Source: PALSA-612 sp963791225 (GTDB lineage: Bacteria > Actinomycetota > Thermoleophilia > Gaiellales > Gaiellaceae). From it: DNA of 64,000 nucleotides. Below, in pieces: positions 51,020 to 58,285 of the stretch. Position 1 is the stretch's first letter, and every line of letters begins with the position of its first letter. The stretch covers positions 248,001 through 312,000 of the forward strand of contig CAWBRV010000003.1 in assembly GCA_963791225.1 (NCBI GenBank). Direction: 5' to 3'. The notes under the pieces were generated by a model, which did not search any database, had not been told where the DNA came from, and saw nothing but the letters and a program-made list of their open reading frames with translations. A program made the translations under genes and the position numbers.

Positions 51020-51193
51020 CTAGGCCGGTTCGACCGCCGCGGCGCTGACAGCCTTGAGCTGGGCCTCGAAGAGGAAACGGTCGATCTTCCCGTGGTAGAT
51101 CGGTACGCCTTCCTCCACGCAGAGCCGGATCACGTCGTCGCGGTTGATCCCGAGCTCTTTGGACAGCTCTTCAGGCGTCAGGTGATTCGGCAT
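51020..51193 (-). CDS. Small helix-turn-helix protein, 57 residues
   Basis: A minus-strand frame from ATG 51193 to TAG at 51020, preceded by AAGGAGG at seven bases, a strong ribosome binding site. The sequence LTPEELSKELGINRDDVIRL resembles an excisionase or MerR-type helix-turn-helix, followed by a short wing-like VPIYHGKIDRFLFEAQL and a hydrophobic end. A terminator-like hairpin sits immediately upstream of the ribosome binding site. Small DNA-binding proteins of this size are frequent in actinobacteria; no target can be named. Confidence 0.65.
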   Translation of the reverse strand: MPNHLTPEELSKELGINRDDVIRLCVEEGVPIYHGKIDRFLFEAQLKAVSAAAVEPA

Positions 51194-51212
51194 CGCTTGC
51201 CTCCTTGGCGTG

Positions 51213-51248
51213 AAAAAGCCCGCCGGGCGCGTGCGCTCAGACGGGCTT
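51213..51248 (-). terminator. Terminator-like hairpin just upstream of the small HTH gene
   Basis: On the minus strand AAGCCCG pairs with CGGGCTT, which is followed by a run of T (51213-51217 read in reverse). It ends 12 bases before the ribosome binding site of the 57-residue HTH gene. Either it terminates the transcript arriving from the right or it attenuates the HTH gene. Confidence 0.6.
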
Positions 51249-51367
51249 CAATCGAAGCTGAGGTTGTGTGATCGCGGGATGTCAATGGGCCCGCGTCCCG
51301 AAACGATCCATCTCGGTCAGAGCATAGTCTCGGCGGCGGCCCTCGTGCAAGCGGATTGGGCCCGGCG

Positions 51368-52153
51368 TCAGACCGGATTCTCGAGCTCGACGAACTCCCA
51401 CGGGACACCGAAGCGATCGCCGATTCGCGCGGCCAGTGCCTGAATGCCCAGACGCTCGGTCGCATAGTGGCCGGCCGCGACGAAATGAATCCCGAGCTCG
51501 CGCGCGGCCATCATCGCGGGCTCCGCCGCCTCGCCGGTGACGAGCACGTCGTACCCCTCGGCGGCGGCCTCGGTGAGGTGGCGTGCGCCCCCGCCCGTGA
51601 TGACGGCGGCGCGCTCGATCAGCTTCGGCCCGTCGGCGAAGACGAGCGGCTCACGGTCGACGACGCGGGCGACGCGTTCCGCGAGCTCCGTGATCGTCGG
51701 CGGGTCGGCGAACCTGCCACCGACTCCGATCGCGGTGAACGCGCGCTCCACGGTCAGGCCGAGCTCACGTGCGAGCAGGACGTTGTTGCCGATCTCGGGG
51801 TGCGCGTCGAGCGCGAGGTGGTAGGCGGCGAGCGTGATGTCGGCGTCGAAGAGCACGCGCAGCCGGCCCTTCATACGCACGTCGACCACGCGGGGCTCGT
51901 TGTCCCAGAAGAGACCGTGGTGGACGAGGACGAGTTCGGCGCCCGCGACCGCGGCCCGCTCGAAAAGCTCGCGCGACGACGAGACGGCGCAGACCACTGT
52001 CGTCACCTCGCCGGCCCCCACGACCTGCATGCCCATCGGCCCGTAGTCACGGAACGAGCCGATGTCGAGGAGCTCGTCGGCGAAGGCGATGATCTCGTCG
52101 CGCGGCGCCACAACCGGCCGCAGTCTACGCCTGCGTTGTGCCGGCGCGGTCAC
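51368..52153 (-). CDS. Nif3-like dinuclear metal center protein (YbgI/YqfO family)
   Basis: A 261-residue Nif3-family protein. Metal-ligand regions are visible: LVLVHHGLFWD, YHLALDAHPEIGNN and GHYATERLGIQALA, with the Glu in LVTGEAAEPAMM nearby. The fold binds two metals; the family is often annotated as GTP cyclohydrolase I type 2, though biochemical function is uncertain. The first 15 residues are basic and perhaps not translated; a start nearer VAPRDEIIAF is possible. Neighbour of ssb. Confidence 0.9.
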   Translation of the reverse strand: MTAPAQRRRRLRPVVAPRDEIIAFADELLDIGSFRDYGPMGMQVVGAGEVTTVVCAVSSSRELFERAAVAGAELVLVHHGLFWDNEPRVVDVRMKGRLRVLFDADITLAAYHLALDAHPEIGNNVLLARELGLTVERAFTAIGVGGRFADPPTITELAERVARVVDREPLVFADGPKLIERAAVITGGGARHLTEAAAEGYDVLVTGEAAEPAMMAARELGIHFVAAGHYATERLGIQALAARIGDRFGVPWEFVELENPV

Positions 52154-52177
52154 GGATGGCGCTCGAGGGGAGCACGC

Positions 52178-52534
52178 TCAGGACACGGCGGCCTCCTCGA
52201 ACGGTGTCGACGTCGCTTGCGCTTCCCCGCCGGGCGGCGTGAGGAACTGCACGCGGTTCGCGACGACCTCGAGGGCGCTCCGCCGCGTGCCGTCGGGTGC
52301 CTGCCAGGAGCGGCTGCGGAGGCGGCCGTCGAGGGCTGCGCGGTCGCCCTTGTGGAGAAACTGCCCGCAGAGGTCGGCCTGCCGGTCCCAGACCGAGATC
52401 CGGACGAAGTCGGCGCCTCCTTCTTTCCCCGCTCGGTCGACGGCGAGGAGAAAGCTCGCGACGCGCTTGCCCTCGGCGAGCTCCTTCACCTCGACGTCTG
52501 TCGCCAGATTGCCGATCAGCGTCACCACGTTCAC
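52178..52534 (-). CDS. ssb: Single-stranded DNA-binding protein, short form
   Basis: A 118-residue SSB from GTG 52534, set by AAAGGAGGA six bases upstream. The OB fold is clear: MNVVTLIGNLATDVEVKELA, ASFLLAVDRAG, DFVRISVWDRQADLCGQFLH and GDRAALDGRLRSRSW. The protein stops soon after the fold (EAQATSTPFEEAAVS). It lacks the long Gly-rich linker and the acidic D-D-D-x-P-F tip that recruits repair and replication proteins. It is therefore probably a secondary SSB, not the replicative one next to rpsF. Confidence 0.9.
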   Translation of the reverse strand: MNVVTLIGNLATDVEVKELAEGKRVASFLLAVDRAGKEGGADFVRISVWDRQADLCGQFLHKGDRAALDGRLRSRSWQAPDGTRRSALEVVANRVQFLTPPGGEAQATSTPFEEAAVS

Positions 52535-52625
52535 GCGCGTCCTCCTTTGTCGTCTACACGGACGACGGTAGCCGGCAGATCGCAACGCGACTGTGTCGAA
52601 AGCGTGACGATTTCTGCGCAGACGG

Positions 52626-52658
52626 AAACGCCCGGAAGTCGTGCGACTCCCGGGCGCC
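52626..52658 (-). terminator. Terminator after tRNA-Pro
   Basis: On the minus strand CGCCCGGGAGTCG...CGACTTCCGGGCG forms a hairpin with an imperfect stem of about 13 bp and a three-base loop, followed by TTTCC. It lies five bases beyond the tRNA 3' end. Confidence 0.65.
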
Positions 52659-52662
52659 TCAG

Positions 52663-52736
52663 TCGGGGTGCCCAGATTTGAACTGGGGACCTCTCCGACC
52701 CGAACGGAGCGCGCTACCAGGCTGCGCCACACCCCG
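52663..52736 (-). tRNA. tRNA-Pro (anticodon CGG)
   Basis: A 74-nt cloverleaf on the minus strand. The acceptor CGGGGTG pairs with CACCCCG, discriminator A; the anticodon stem CTCCG/CGGAG encloses TTCGGGT with anticodon CGG; the T-arm is CCCAG-TTCAAAT-CTGGG. It reads CCG, the favoured Pro codon in GC-rich genomes. CCA is not encoded. Confidence 0.95.
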
Positions 52737-52790
52737 GACGCGGACAGATTAGCGACTGCGCGGCCGGACCCCCGCCGCCTCGACGCGGGC

Positions 52791-54020
52791 TCAGTCCACG
52801 GCCCGGAGCCACGGCCGCGTCATCACGCCCCCGATGATCAGCGCCGATACGAGCGCGCCGGAGGCGATGATCGCGCTCGGCGAGGCGAGGCCGGCGATCC
52901 CTGCGGAGAGCGCCAGCCCGAGCGGCATCAGCCCGAACGAGCCGAAGAAGTCGAGGCTGACGACGCGCGAGAGCATGTTCTCCGGCACGAGTTCCATCAG
53001 CATCGTCTCCCAGACGGCGATCGAGAACCCGATGCACATCCCACGCACGATCGCGAGGAACCCGGCCAGCTCGTACCACGGCGACAGCACGAGCCCGGCG
53101 ATGCAGATGCTGTTCACGAGCCAGATCGCGTACGAGAGGAGCCCTCGCCGCCGCCGCGGCTGCAGCTGGCCGTAGAGCAGCGTGCCGGCGATGGTGCCGA
53201 CGCCGAGCAGCGAGGTGAGCAGGCCGTACGCACCCACGCCCTTGTGGAAGTGTTGCGAGATCAGCTTCGGCATCAGCACCTGCTGGGGCGCGAACTGCAG
53301 CATCAGCACGAGGGCGAAGACGGCGATCGTGACCCACAGCCACGGGATCCTCGACACGTAGCGCACCCCGGTCCAGATCTCGCGGACCGTGCCCTCGGAA
53401 GCGCTCGGCTCGGCCGGACGTGGCTTCGTCGCCCGGAGCAGCGCCGCTGAGAAGAGGAAGGTGGCGGCGTCGAGGGCGAAGACGGTCGCCGACCCGGCGC
53501 CGCCGTAGACGAAGGCGGCGAGCGACGGCCCGAGCAACAGGCTCGACCAGCGCGCGATGCCGATCATCGCATTCGCCGAGGGAACGGCCGAGGGCTCGAC
53601 CAGGAGCGGCACGATGCCGCCGAACGCGGGGTAGAAGAAGCCGTCCCCGAGCCCCATCAGCGTCGCCAGCACGAGGATGAGCGGAAAGGTGAGGTGCCCC
53701 GACGCGTCGAGGCCCGCGAGCGCGCCGACGGCGGCGCAGCGGGCGAGGTCGGAAGCGATCATCATCGTCCGGCGCGGCAGGCGGTCGGCGAGCGCGCCGC
53801 CGATGAGGACCGTCGTCAGCACCGCCAGCGACTGGCACACGAGCACGATCCCGAGCCTCCCGGAGCCCGCCAGCGTGAACGTCCTCCAGCCGAGCGCCGT
53901 CACGAAGGCCGCGTCGCCGACGAGCGACACCGCCTGCGCCGACCAGACCAGTCGGAACTCCCGGCTGCCGAAGGCCTTGAACGCGCGCAGGCCACCCGTG
54001 AGCGAAGCAGCTTCCCCCAT
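52791..54020 (-). CDS. MFS-family exporter (EntS/MFS_3-like)
   Basis: A 409-residue transporter with twelve hydrophobic spans. It opens with FREFRLVWSAQAVSLVGDAAF-like residues (REFRLVWSAQAVSLVGDAAF) and has the loop 2-3 motif GGALADRLPRRTMM and the second-half counterpart AVWETMLMELVPENMLSRV. This is the pattern of the EntS/tetracycline-type efflux group. Substrate unknown. It is divergent from the nitrilase gene with only 22 bp between the starts, so promoters must overlap coding sequence or be leaderless. Confidence 0.92.
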   Translation of the reverse strand: MGEAASLTGGLRAFKAFGSREFRLVWSAQAVSLVGDAAFVTALGWRTFTLAGSGRLGIVLVCQSLAVLTTVLIGGALADRLPRRTMMIASDLARCAAVGALAGLDASGHLTFPLILVLATLMGLGDGFFYPAFGGIVPLLVEPSAVPSANAMIGIARWSSLLLGPSLAAFVYGGAGSATVFALDAATFLFSAALLRATKPRPAEPSASEGTVREIWTGVRYVSRIPWLWVTIAVFALVLMLQFAPQQVLMPKLISQHFHKGVGAYGLLTSLLGVGTIAGTLLYGQLQPRRRRGLLSYAIWLVNSICIAGLVLSPWYELAGFLAIVRGMCIGFSIAVWETMLMELVPENMLSRVVSLDFFGSFGLMPLGLALSAGIAGLASPSAIIASGALVSALIIGGVMTRPWLRAVD

Positions 54021-54042
54021 GCGCCAAAGCTATCGTTCGAGC

Positions 54043-54879
54043 ATGGCCGAGACGATCCGCGTCGCCTGCGTCCAGATGACGAGCCGCGCCGACCGGGCGG
54101 TCAACCTCGAGCAGGCCGAACGGCTCGTCGCCCGCGCCGCCGCGACGGGCGCCGACGTCGTCGTCCTGCCCGAGAAGTGGGACGCGATCGGCGACCACGA
54201 CGAGCTGCACGCGGCGGCCGGGCCGCTCGAGGGCGGCGAGACGGTCGAGGCGATGCGCGGCTGGTCGCGGTCGCACGGGATCACGCTCGTCGGCGGGTCG
54301 ATCTCGGAGCGGCGCGAGGGGCGCGAGAAGCTGTCGAATACGTGCGTCGTCGTCGACCCGGCGGGGGAGATCGCGGCCGTGTACCGCAAGATCCACCTCT
54401 TCGACGTCGAGGCGGGCGGCTTCGTCTACCGCGAGTCGGACGCCGAGGAGCCCGGCGACGAGCCCGTCGTCACCGAGATCGAAGGCTGGCCCGTGGGGCT
54501 CACGGTCTGCTACGACCTCCGCTTCCCGGAGCTGTACCGCGTGCTGGCCCTGGAGGGCGCACTGCTCTTCACCGTCCCGGCCCACTTCACGCTTTACACG
54601 GGCAAGGATCACTGGGAGCTGCTCCTGCGGGCACGGGCGGTCGAGAACCAGTGCTTCGTGGCCGCGGCGGCGCAGATCGGCGAGACGCTGCCAGGTAGGC
54701 AGAGCTTCGGGCGCTCGTCGATCGTCGATCCCTGGGGCATCGTGCTCGCCCAGGCTCAGGACGAGGAGACCGTGATCGCCGCCGAGCTCGACCGGGCGCG
54801 GCTCGAGGCGATCCGCGAGCGGTTCCCGGCGCTCGCGAGCCGGCGGCCCGCGGCCTACCGGTGGCCTGCGACGGTGTGA
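54043..54879 (+). CDS. Carbon-nitrogen hydrolase, Nit family (omega-amidase or deaminated glutathione amidase-like)
   Basis: A 278-residue nitrilase-superfamily enzyme with the Glu-Lys-Cys triad: Glu 44 in VVLPEKW, Lys 116 in YRKIHLFD and Cys 156 in LTVCYDLRFPELY. YRKIHLFD and CYDLRFPE are characteristic of the Nit1/Nit2 branch, which hydrolyses deaminated glutathione or alpha-keto amides. Start ATG 54043 gives the family N-terminus RVACVQMTS. It overlaps the HAD gene by 19 bp, suggesting co-expression. Confidence 0.94.
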   Translation: MAETIRVACVQMTSRADRAVNLEQAERLVARAAATGADVVVLPEKWDAIGDHDELHAAAGPLEGGETVEAMRGWSRSHGITLVGGSISERREGREKLSNTCVVVDPAGEIAAVYRKIHLFDVEAGGFVYRESDAEEPGDEPVVTEIEGWPVGLTVCYDLRFPELYRVLALEGALLFTVPAHFTLYTGKDHWELLLRARAVENQCFVAAAAQIGETLPGRQSFGRSSIVDPWGIVLAQAQDEETVIAAELDRARLEAIRERFPALASRRPAAYRWPATV

Positions 54880-55559
54880 AGCCGCTCCGCGCCGTTCTCT
54901 TCGACGTCGACTTCACGCTGTGCCGGCCGGGCCCGGAGCTGGGGCCGGAGGGATACACGGCCCTCGGCCGGGAGCACGGGCTCTCACTCGATCCCGCTCG
55001 TTACGACGCGGCGAGACTGGCCGCGATCGACGACCTGCAGCGCCATCCGGAGCTCGACCACGATGAGAGGATCTGGGTTCGCTTCACGGAGGACATCGTC
55101 CGCGGGATGGGCGGCGAGGGCGCCGAGGTGGGTGAGATCGCGCTGCAGATCGTGCGGCGCTGGGAGCAGGCGGCCCATTTCGAGCTGTACGACGACGTGC
55201 TGCCCGTGCTCGAGGAGCTGCGACGACAAGGCCTGCGGATCGGGCTCGTCTCGAACACGAGCCGCGATCTCGGCCTGTTCGTGCGCCACTTCGAGCTCGA
55301 CGTGGACGGGTGGATCGCCTCCGGCTCGTACGGGAAGGTAAAGCCGAGCCCGCTCATCTTCGAGGCGGCGCTCGAGCTGGTCGGCTGCGTGGCCGACTGC
55401 GCCGCGATGGTCGGCGACTCGCCGGACGACGACATCGCCGGCGCGCGCGCAGTCGGCATGCGCGCCGTACTGCTCGACCGGGCGGGGCGCTTCCCCGCGA
55501 CCCCGGATCGCATCGAGTCGCTGGCGGCGTTGCCTGCGGCGCTCGGCCTCCTCGGCTGA
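54861..55559 (+). CDS. HAD-superfamily hydrolase
   Basis: A 232-residue HAD protein. Motif I FDVDFTLCRPG keeps Asp but has Phe-Thr where DGT is usual (DVDFT); motif II is GLVSNTS; motif III is GKVKPSPLIFEAAL; motif IV is MVGDSPDDDIAGA. The cap is of the helical C1 type. Phosphatase activity is likely and the substrate is unknown. The GTG at 54861 overlaps the nitrilase stop; a GTG at 54876 (VKPLRAV) is an alternative. A large REP cluster follows the stop. Confidence 0.9.
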   Translation: MACDGVKPLRAVLFDVDFTLCRPGPELGPEGYTALGREHGLSLDPARYDAARLAAIDDLQRHPELDHDERIWVRFTEDIVRGMGGEGAEVGEIALQIVRRWEQAAHFELYDDVLPVLEELRRQGLRIGLVSNTSRDLGLFVRHFELDVDGWIASGSYGKVKPSPLIFEAALELVGCVADCAAMVGDSPDDDIAGARAVGMRAVLLDRAGRFPATPDRIESLAALPAALGLLG

Positions 55560-55573
55560 TTCGGACACCTCAC

Positions 55574-55653
55574 GGTGCCAGGCACGTGCCTGGCACGCGA
55601 GCGGCACGTGCCTGGCATCCACCGGGCCTGCGCCTGGCAGGTGCCTGGCACGT
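55574..55653. repeat. REP-like palindromic repeat cluster, locus 3 (largest)
   Basis: A perfect 22-bp palindrome (55575-55596) plus at least three further TGCCTGGCA half-units, within 80 bp (near 55610-55618, 55632-55640 and 55642-55650). It lies between the HAD gene and the Y1 transposase remnant, 74 bp before the latter's start, the arrangement expected of a RAYT gene and its REP sequences. Confidence 0.9.
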
Positions 55654-55726
55654 GAACGCAACAAATGTGTATCGATTGGCGCGATCGCCCTGGATCTGCC
55701 GCCTCAGCGCGGCTAGCGTCGGTCAC

Positions 55727-56160
55727 GTGCCGAGAGTGCGCCGGAGCGATCTCCCCGACGGCTTTTGCCACGTCACGGCCGCGCGACCGGCGGTGGGCTG
55801 CTCTTTCGCGCCGACCTCGACCGGGCCGACTTCAACGCGCTCGTCGCCCGGACGGTCGACCGGTTCGGGTGGCGCGTCCACGCACGTTGCCCCCTGGGCA
55901 CGCACTACCACCTGATCGTCGAGGCGACCCGAGAGCACCTCTCGGCCGGCATGCATTTCCTGAACGGCACGTACTCGAAGGGCTTCAACAAGCGCTACGC
56001 CCGTCGCGGCTGCCTGTTCGAAGGGCGCTTCACGTCGACGCCGATCGGGAGCGAAGACCACTACAACCCGGCGCTCGAGTACATCCGGCAGAACCCCGTC
56101 GACGCCGGGCTCTGCAAGGTCGCCGACGCCTGGCGGTGGACGGAGCTCGCCGAGCTACCG
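55727..56160 (+). pseudogene. Y1/REP-associated (RAYT-like, IS200-type) transposase, frameshifted
   Basis: A small HUH-superfamily transposase. From GTG 55727 the frame reads VPRVRRSDLPDGFCHVTA, the usual RAYT opening (HVTA then Arg). At about 55780 one base appears missing and the rest continues in another frame: RATGGGLLFRADLDRADFNA, the His-x-His site LGTHYHLIVEA, then YSKGFNKRYARRGCLFEGRF and YIRQNPVDAGL. A TTG at 55765 could restart translation but loses the HVTAR block. The frame has no stop until 57150 and runs antisense into the dehydrogenase gene, so the true 3' end has been lost. It is probably inactive as written. Confidence 0.8.
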
Positions 56161-57345
56161 GAACGCTTGCGTGCCCGTCAGGGCGGCGCCGATCACCAGC
56201 GTGTGAACTTCGTGGGTGCCCTCGTAGGTGAGGACGGACTCGAGGTTGTTCATGTGCCGGATGACCGGATACTCGAGCGTGATCCCGTTGCCGCCGAGGA
56301 TCGTGCGGGCAGTTCTGCATGCCTCCAGGGCGCCGCGGACGTTGCCCATCTTCCCGAGGCTGACGTGCTCCGGCCTCAGCGTCCCGGCATCCTTCATGCG
56401 CCCGAGGTGCAGCGCGACGAGCATGCCGCGGTTGACCTCGAGCGCCATCTCGGCCAGCTTCTGCTGCGTGAGCTGGTAAGAGGAGACCGGGCGCTCGAAG
56501 ACGATCCGCTCCTTCGAGTACTCGAGCGCTGCTTCGAGGCACGCGCGCGCCGCGCCGACCGAGCCCCACACGATGCCGTAGCGCGCCTCGTCGAGGCAGG
56601 AGAGCGGCCCGCGCAGCGAGCTGGCCCCGGGCAGCACGTTTTCGTCGGGTACGCGGACGTCGTCGAGCACGAGCTCCGACGTGACGGATGCGCGCAGCGA
56701 GAGCTTGCGGTGGATCTCGGGAGCGCTGAAGCCCCGCATCCCTTTCTCGACGACGAAGCCGCGGATCTCGCCCGCATCCGTGCGGGCCCAGACGATCGCC
56801 AGATCGGCGATCGAGCCGTTCGTGATCCACATCTTCGACCCGTTCAGCAACCAGTCCCCGCCGTCTCGGCGCGCATGCGTGCGCATCGCGCCAGGATCGG
56901 AGCCGGCGTCCGCCTCCGTCAGTCCGAAGCAGCCGATCAGCTCGCCCGTGTGCATCCGCGGCAGCCAGCGCTCCTTCTGCTCCTCCGAACCCCACCGCCA
57001 GATCGCGAACATCGCAAGCGAGCCCTGGACCGAGACCGCGCTCCGGGTACCCGAGTCGCCGGCTTCGAGCTCGGTGCAAACGAGTCCGTAGGCGACGGCG
57101 CTCGCGCCGGGCAGGCCGTAGCCGTCCAGGTGCATCCCGAAGAGCCCTAGGCGGGCAAGCTCGACCAGCACCTCGCGGGGGAGAACTCCCCGTTCGAACC
57201 AGTCGCCTACCTCGGGCAGGATCCGGTCGCGCACGAACGTGCGGACGGTGTCGCGGATTGCCTTCTCCTCGTCGTCGAGGAGCGCATCGACGGCGAGGAA
57301 GTCGAGTGGATCGAGCGTGGGGAGCGCGGCGCTCTTTGCGGCCAC
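56155..57345 (-). CDS. gcdH: Acyl-CoA dehydrogenase, glutaryl-CoA dehydrogenase-like
   Basis: A 396-residue flavoprotein. GTG 57345 follows CGGAGGA at six bases. Blocks include CFGLTEADAGSDPGAMRTHA, LLNGSKMWITNGSIADLAIV, ARYGIVWGSVGAARACLE and the end TYEGTHEVHTLVIGAALTG, with catalytic Glu at about 375. The TYEGTH-xx-H-x-LxIG end and RYGIxWG are features of glutaryl-CoA dehydrogenase, which oxidises and decarboxylates glutaryl-CoA in Lys/Trp breakdown. Exact substrate is inferred. Its 3' end overlaps the open frame of the transposase remnant. Confidence 0.9.
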   Translation of the reverse strand: MAAKSAALPTLDPLDFLAVDALLDDEEKAIRDTVRTFVRDRILPEVGDWFERGVLPREVLVELARLGLFGMHLDGYGLPGASAVAYGLVCTELEAGDSGTRSAVSVQGSLAMFAIWRWGSEEQKERWLPRMHTGELIGCFGLTEADAGSDPGAMRTHARRDGGDWLLNGSKMWITNGSIADLAIVWARTDAGEIRGFVVEKGMRGFSAPEIHRKLSLRASVTSELVLDDVRVPDENVLPGASSLRGPLSCLDEARYGIVWGSVGAARACLEAALEYSKERIVFERPVSSYQLTQQKLAEMALEVNRGMLVALHLGRMKDAGTLRPEHVSLGKMGNVRGALEACRTARTILGGNGITLEYPVIRHMNNLESVLTYEGTHEVHTLVIGAALTGTQAFR

Positions 57346-57433
57346 GGATGTCCTCCGGATCGGCGGCTGGGTCGCTCTGATCCTAGCCCTTCGTACCGCT
57401 TCGGAGCCGTGGCAGCCCGCCTGGTGCCACCTC

Positions 57434-57457
57434 GGTGCCAGGCACGTGCCTGGCACC
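57434..57457. repeat. REP-like palindromic repeat, locus 4
   Basis: A perfect 24-bp palindrome: TGCCAGGCA-CG-TGCCTGGCA flanked by GG and CC at 5' and 3'. A partial GGTGCCACC precedes it at 57423-57431. It lies between the divergent acyl-CoA dehydrogenase and response regulator genes, 89 bp upstream of the dehydrogenase start. Confidence 0.9.
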
Positions 57458-57595
57458 GCCGCGGTGCTCCGGGGCCTGTGCGGGTGGCCGATCGGATGAG
57501 CGAGGGGATGAGACGGGATCCTCCGATCCTGTCCACAGGCACGGCAGCCGGATCGATCGTCGGCGGGATGACGGAACTGCCCGCGCGCGCGGATG

Positions 57596-57624
57596 CTGGA
57601 CGTTCCAGGGAACAGGCGTACGAT
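57596..57624 (+). promoter_or_regulatory. Putative promoter and inverted repeat before the response regulator gene
   Basis: TACGAT (57619-57624) is a good -10 element. The inverted repeat CTGGA-CGT-TCCAG (57596-57608) covers the -35 position, where a regulator could bind. The ATG at 57632 lies seven bases after the -10, so the message may be leaderless. Autoregulation by the response regulator is a guess. Confidence 0.4.
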
Positions 57625-57631
57625 GGACCAG

Positions 57632-58279
57632 ATGGCCGACACGAAGAAGAAGGTGCGCGTGGTCGTCGCCGACGACCATCCGCTCTATCGCGAGGGAGTC
57701 GTCCGTGCGCTGACGGCGAGCGGCCGGGTCGACGTCGTCGCCCAGTCCGAAGGCGGCCGCGAGGCGCTCGAGCAGATTCGCGAGCACACCCCGGACGTGG
57801 CGCTGATCGACTACAAGCTGCCCGATCTGGACGGTGTCTCGGTCGTGCACGCAGTCGCGCGCGACGGCTTGCAGACGCGCGTCCTGCTGCTCTCGGCCTT
57901 CACCGACAGCGGGCTCGTCTACGAGGCGCTCCAGACGGGGGCGTCCGGCTACCTGCCCAAGGAGGCAAAGCGCGAGGAGATCGTCGACGCCGTCCTCGCG
58001 TGCTCGCGGGGAGAGACCGTGCTCCCGTCCGAGCTGACGGCCGGGCTCGTGTCCGAGATCCGGGTTCGGCGCGTCACCGACACGCCTGTCCTGACCGACC
58101 GCGAGCGCCAGATCCTCGGCCTGATCGCGTCGGGCAAGAGCCTGCCCGAGATCGCCAAGGAGCTGTATCTCGGTGTGACGACCGTGAAGACGCACGTCCA
58201 GCATCTCTACGAGAAGCTCGGCGTCTCCGACCGTGCCGCCGCCGTGGCCGAGGCGATGCGCCGCCGCCTGATCGAATAG
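57632..58279 (+). CDS. NarL/FixJ-family response regulator
   Basis: A 215-residue regulator. The receiver has DD in VVVADDHPLYREG, phospho-acceptor Asp 60 in VALIDYKLPD and the conserved Lys in YLPKEA. The C-terminal LuxR helix-turn-helix reads LTDRERQILGLIASGKSLPE and VKTHVQHLYEKLGVSDRAAA. ATG 57632 is chosen because a -10 element lies just before it; ATG 57623 and 57593 are earlier options. Its kinase follows after 6 bp. Confidence 0.93.
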   Translation: MADTKKKVRVVVADDHPLYREGVVRALTASGRVDVVAQSEGGREALEQIREHTPDVALIDYKLPDLDGVSVVHAVARDGLQTRVLLLSAFTDSGLVYEALQTGASGYLPKEAKREEIVDAVLACSRGETVLPSELTAGLVSEIRVRRVTDTPVLTDRERQILGLIASGKSLPEIAKELYLGVTTVKTHVQHLYEKLGVSDRAAAVAEAMRRRLIE

Positions 58280-58285
58280 TCCGCA

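Noticed and set aside
55727..57150. The transposase open frame continuing to 57150 as one long fusion protein
   Set aside because: After about 56140 the frame runs antisense to a complete glutaryl-CoA-dehydrogenase-like gene and its sequence loses all family features. It is an open reverse frame, not a fusion.
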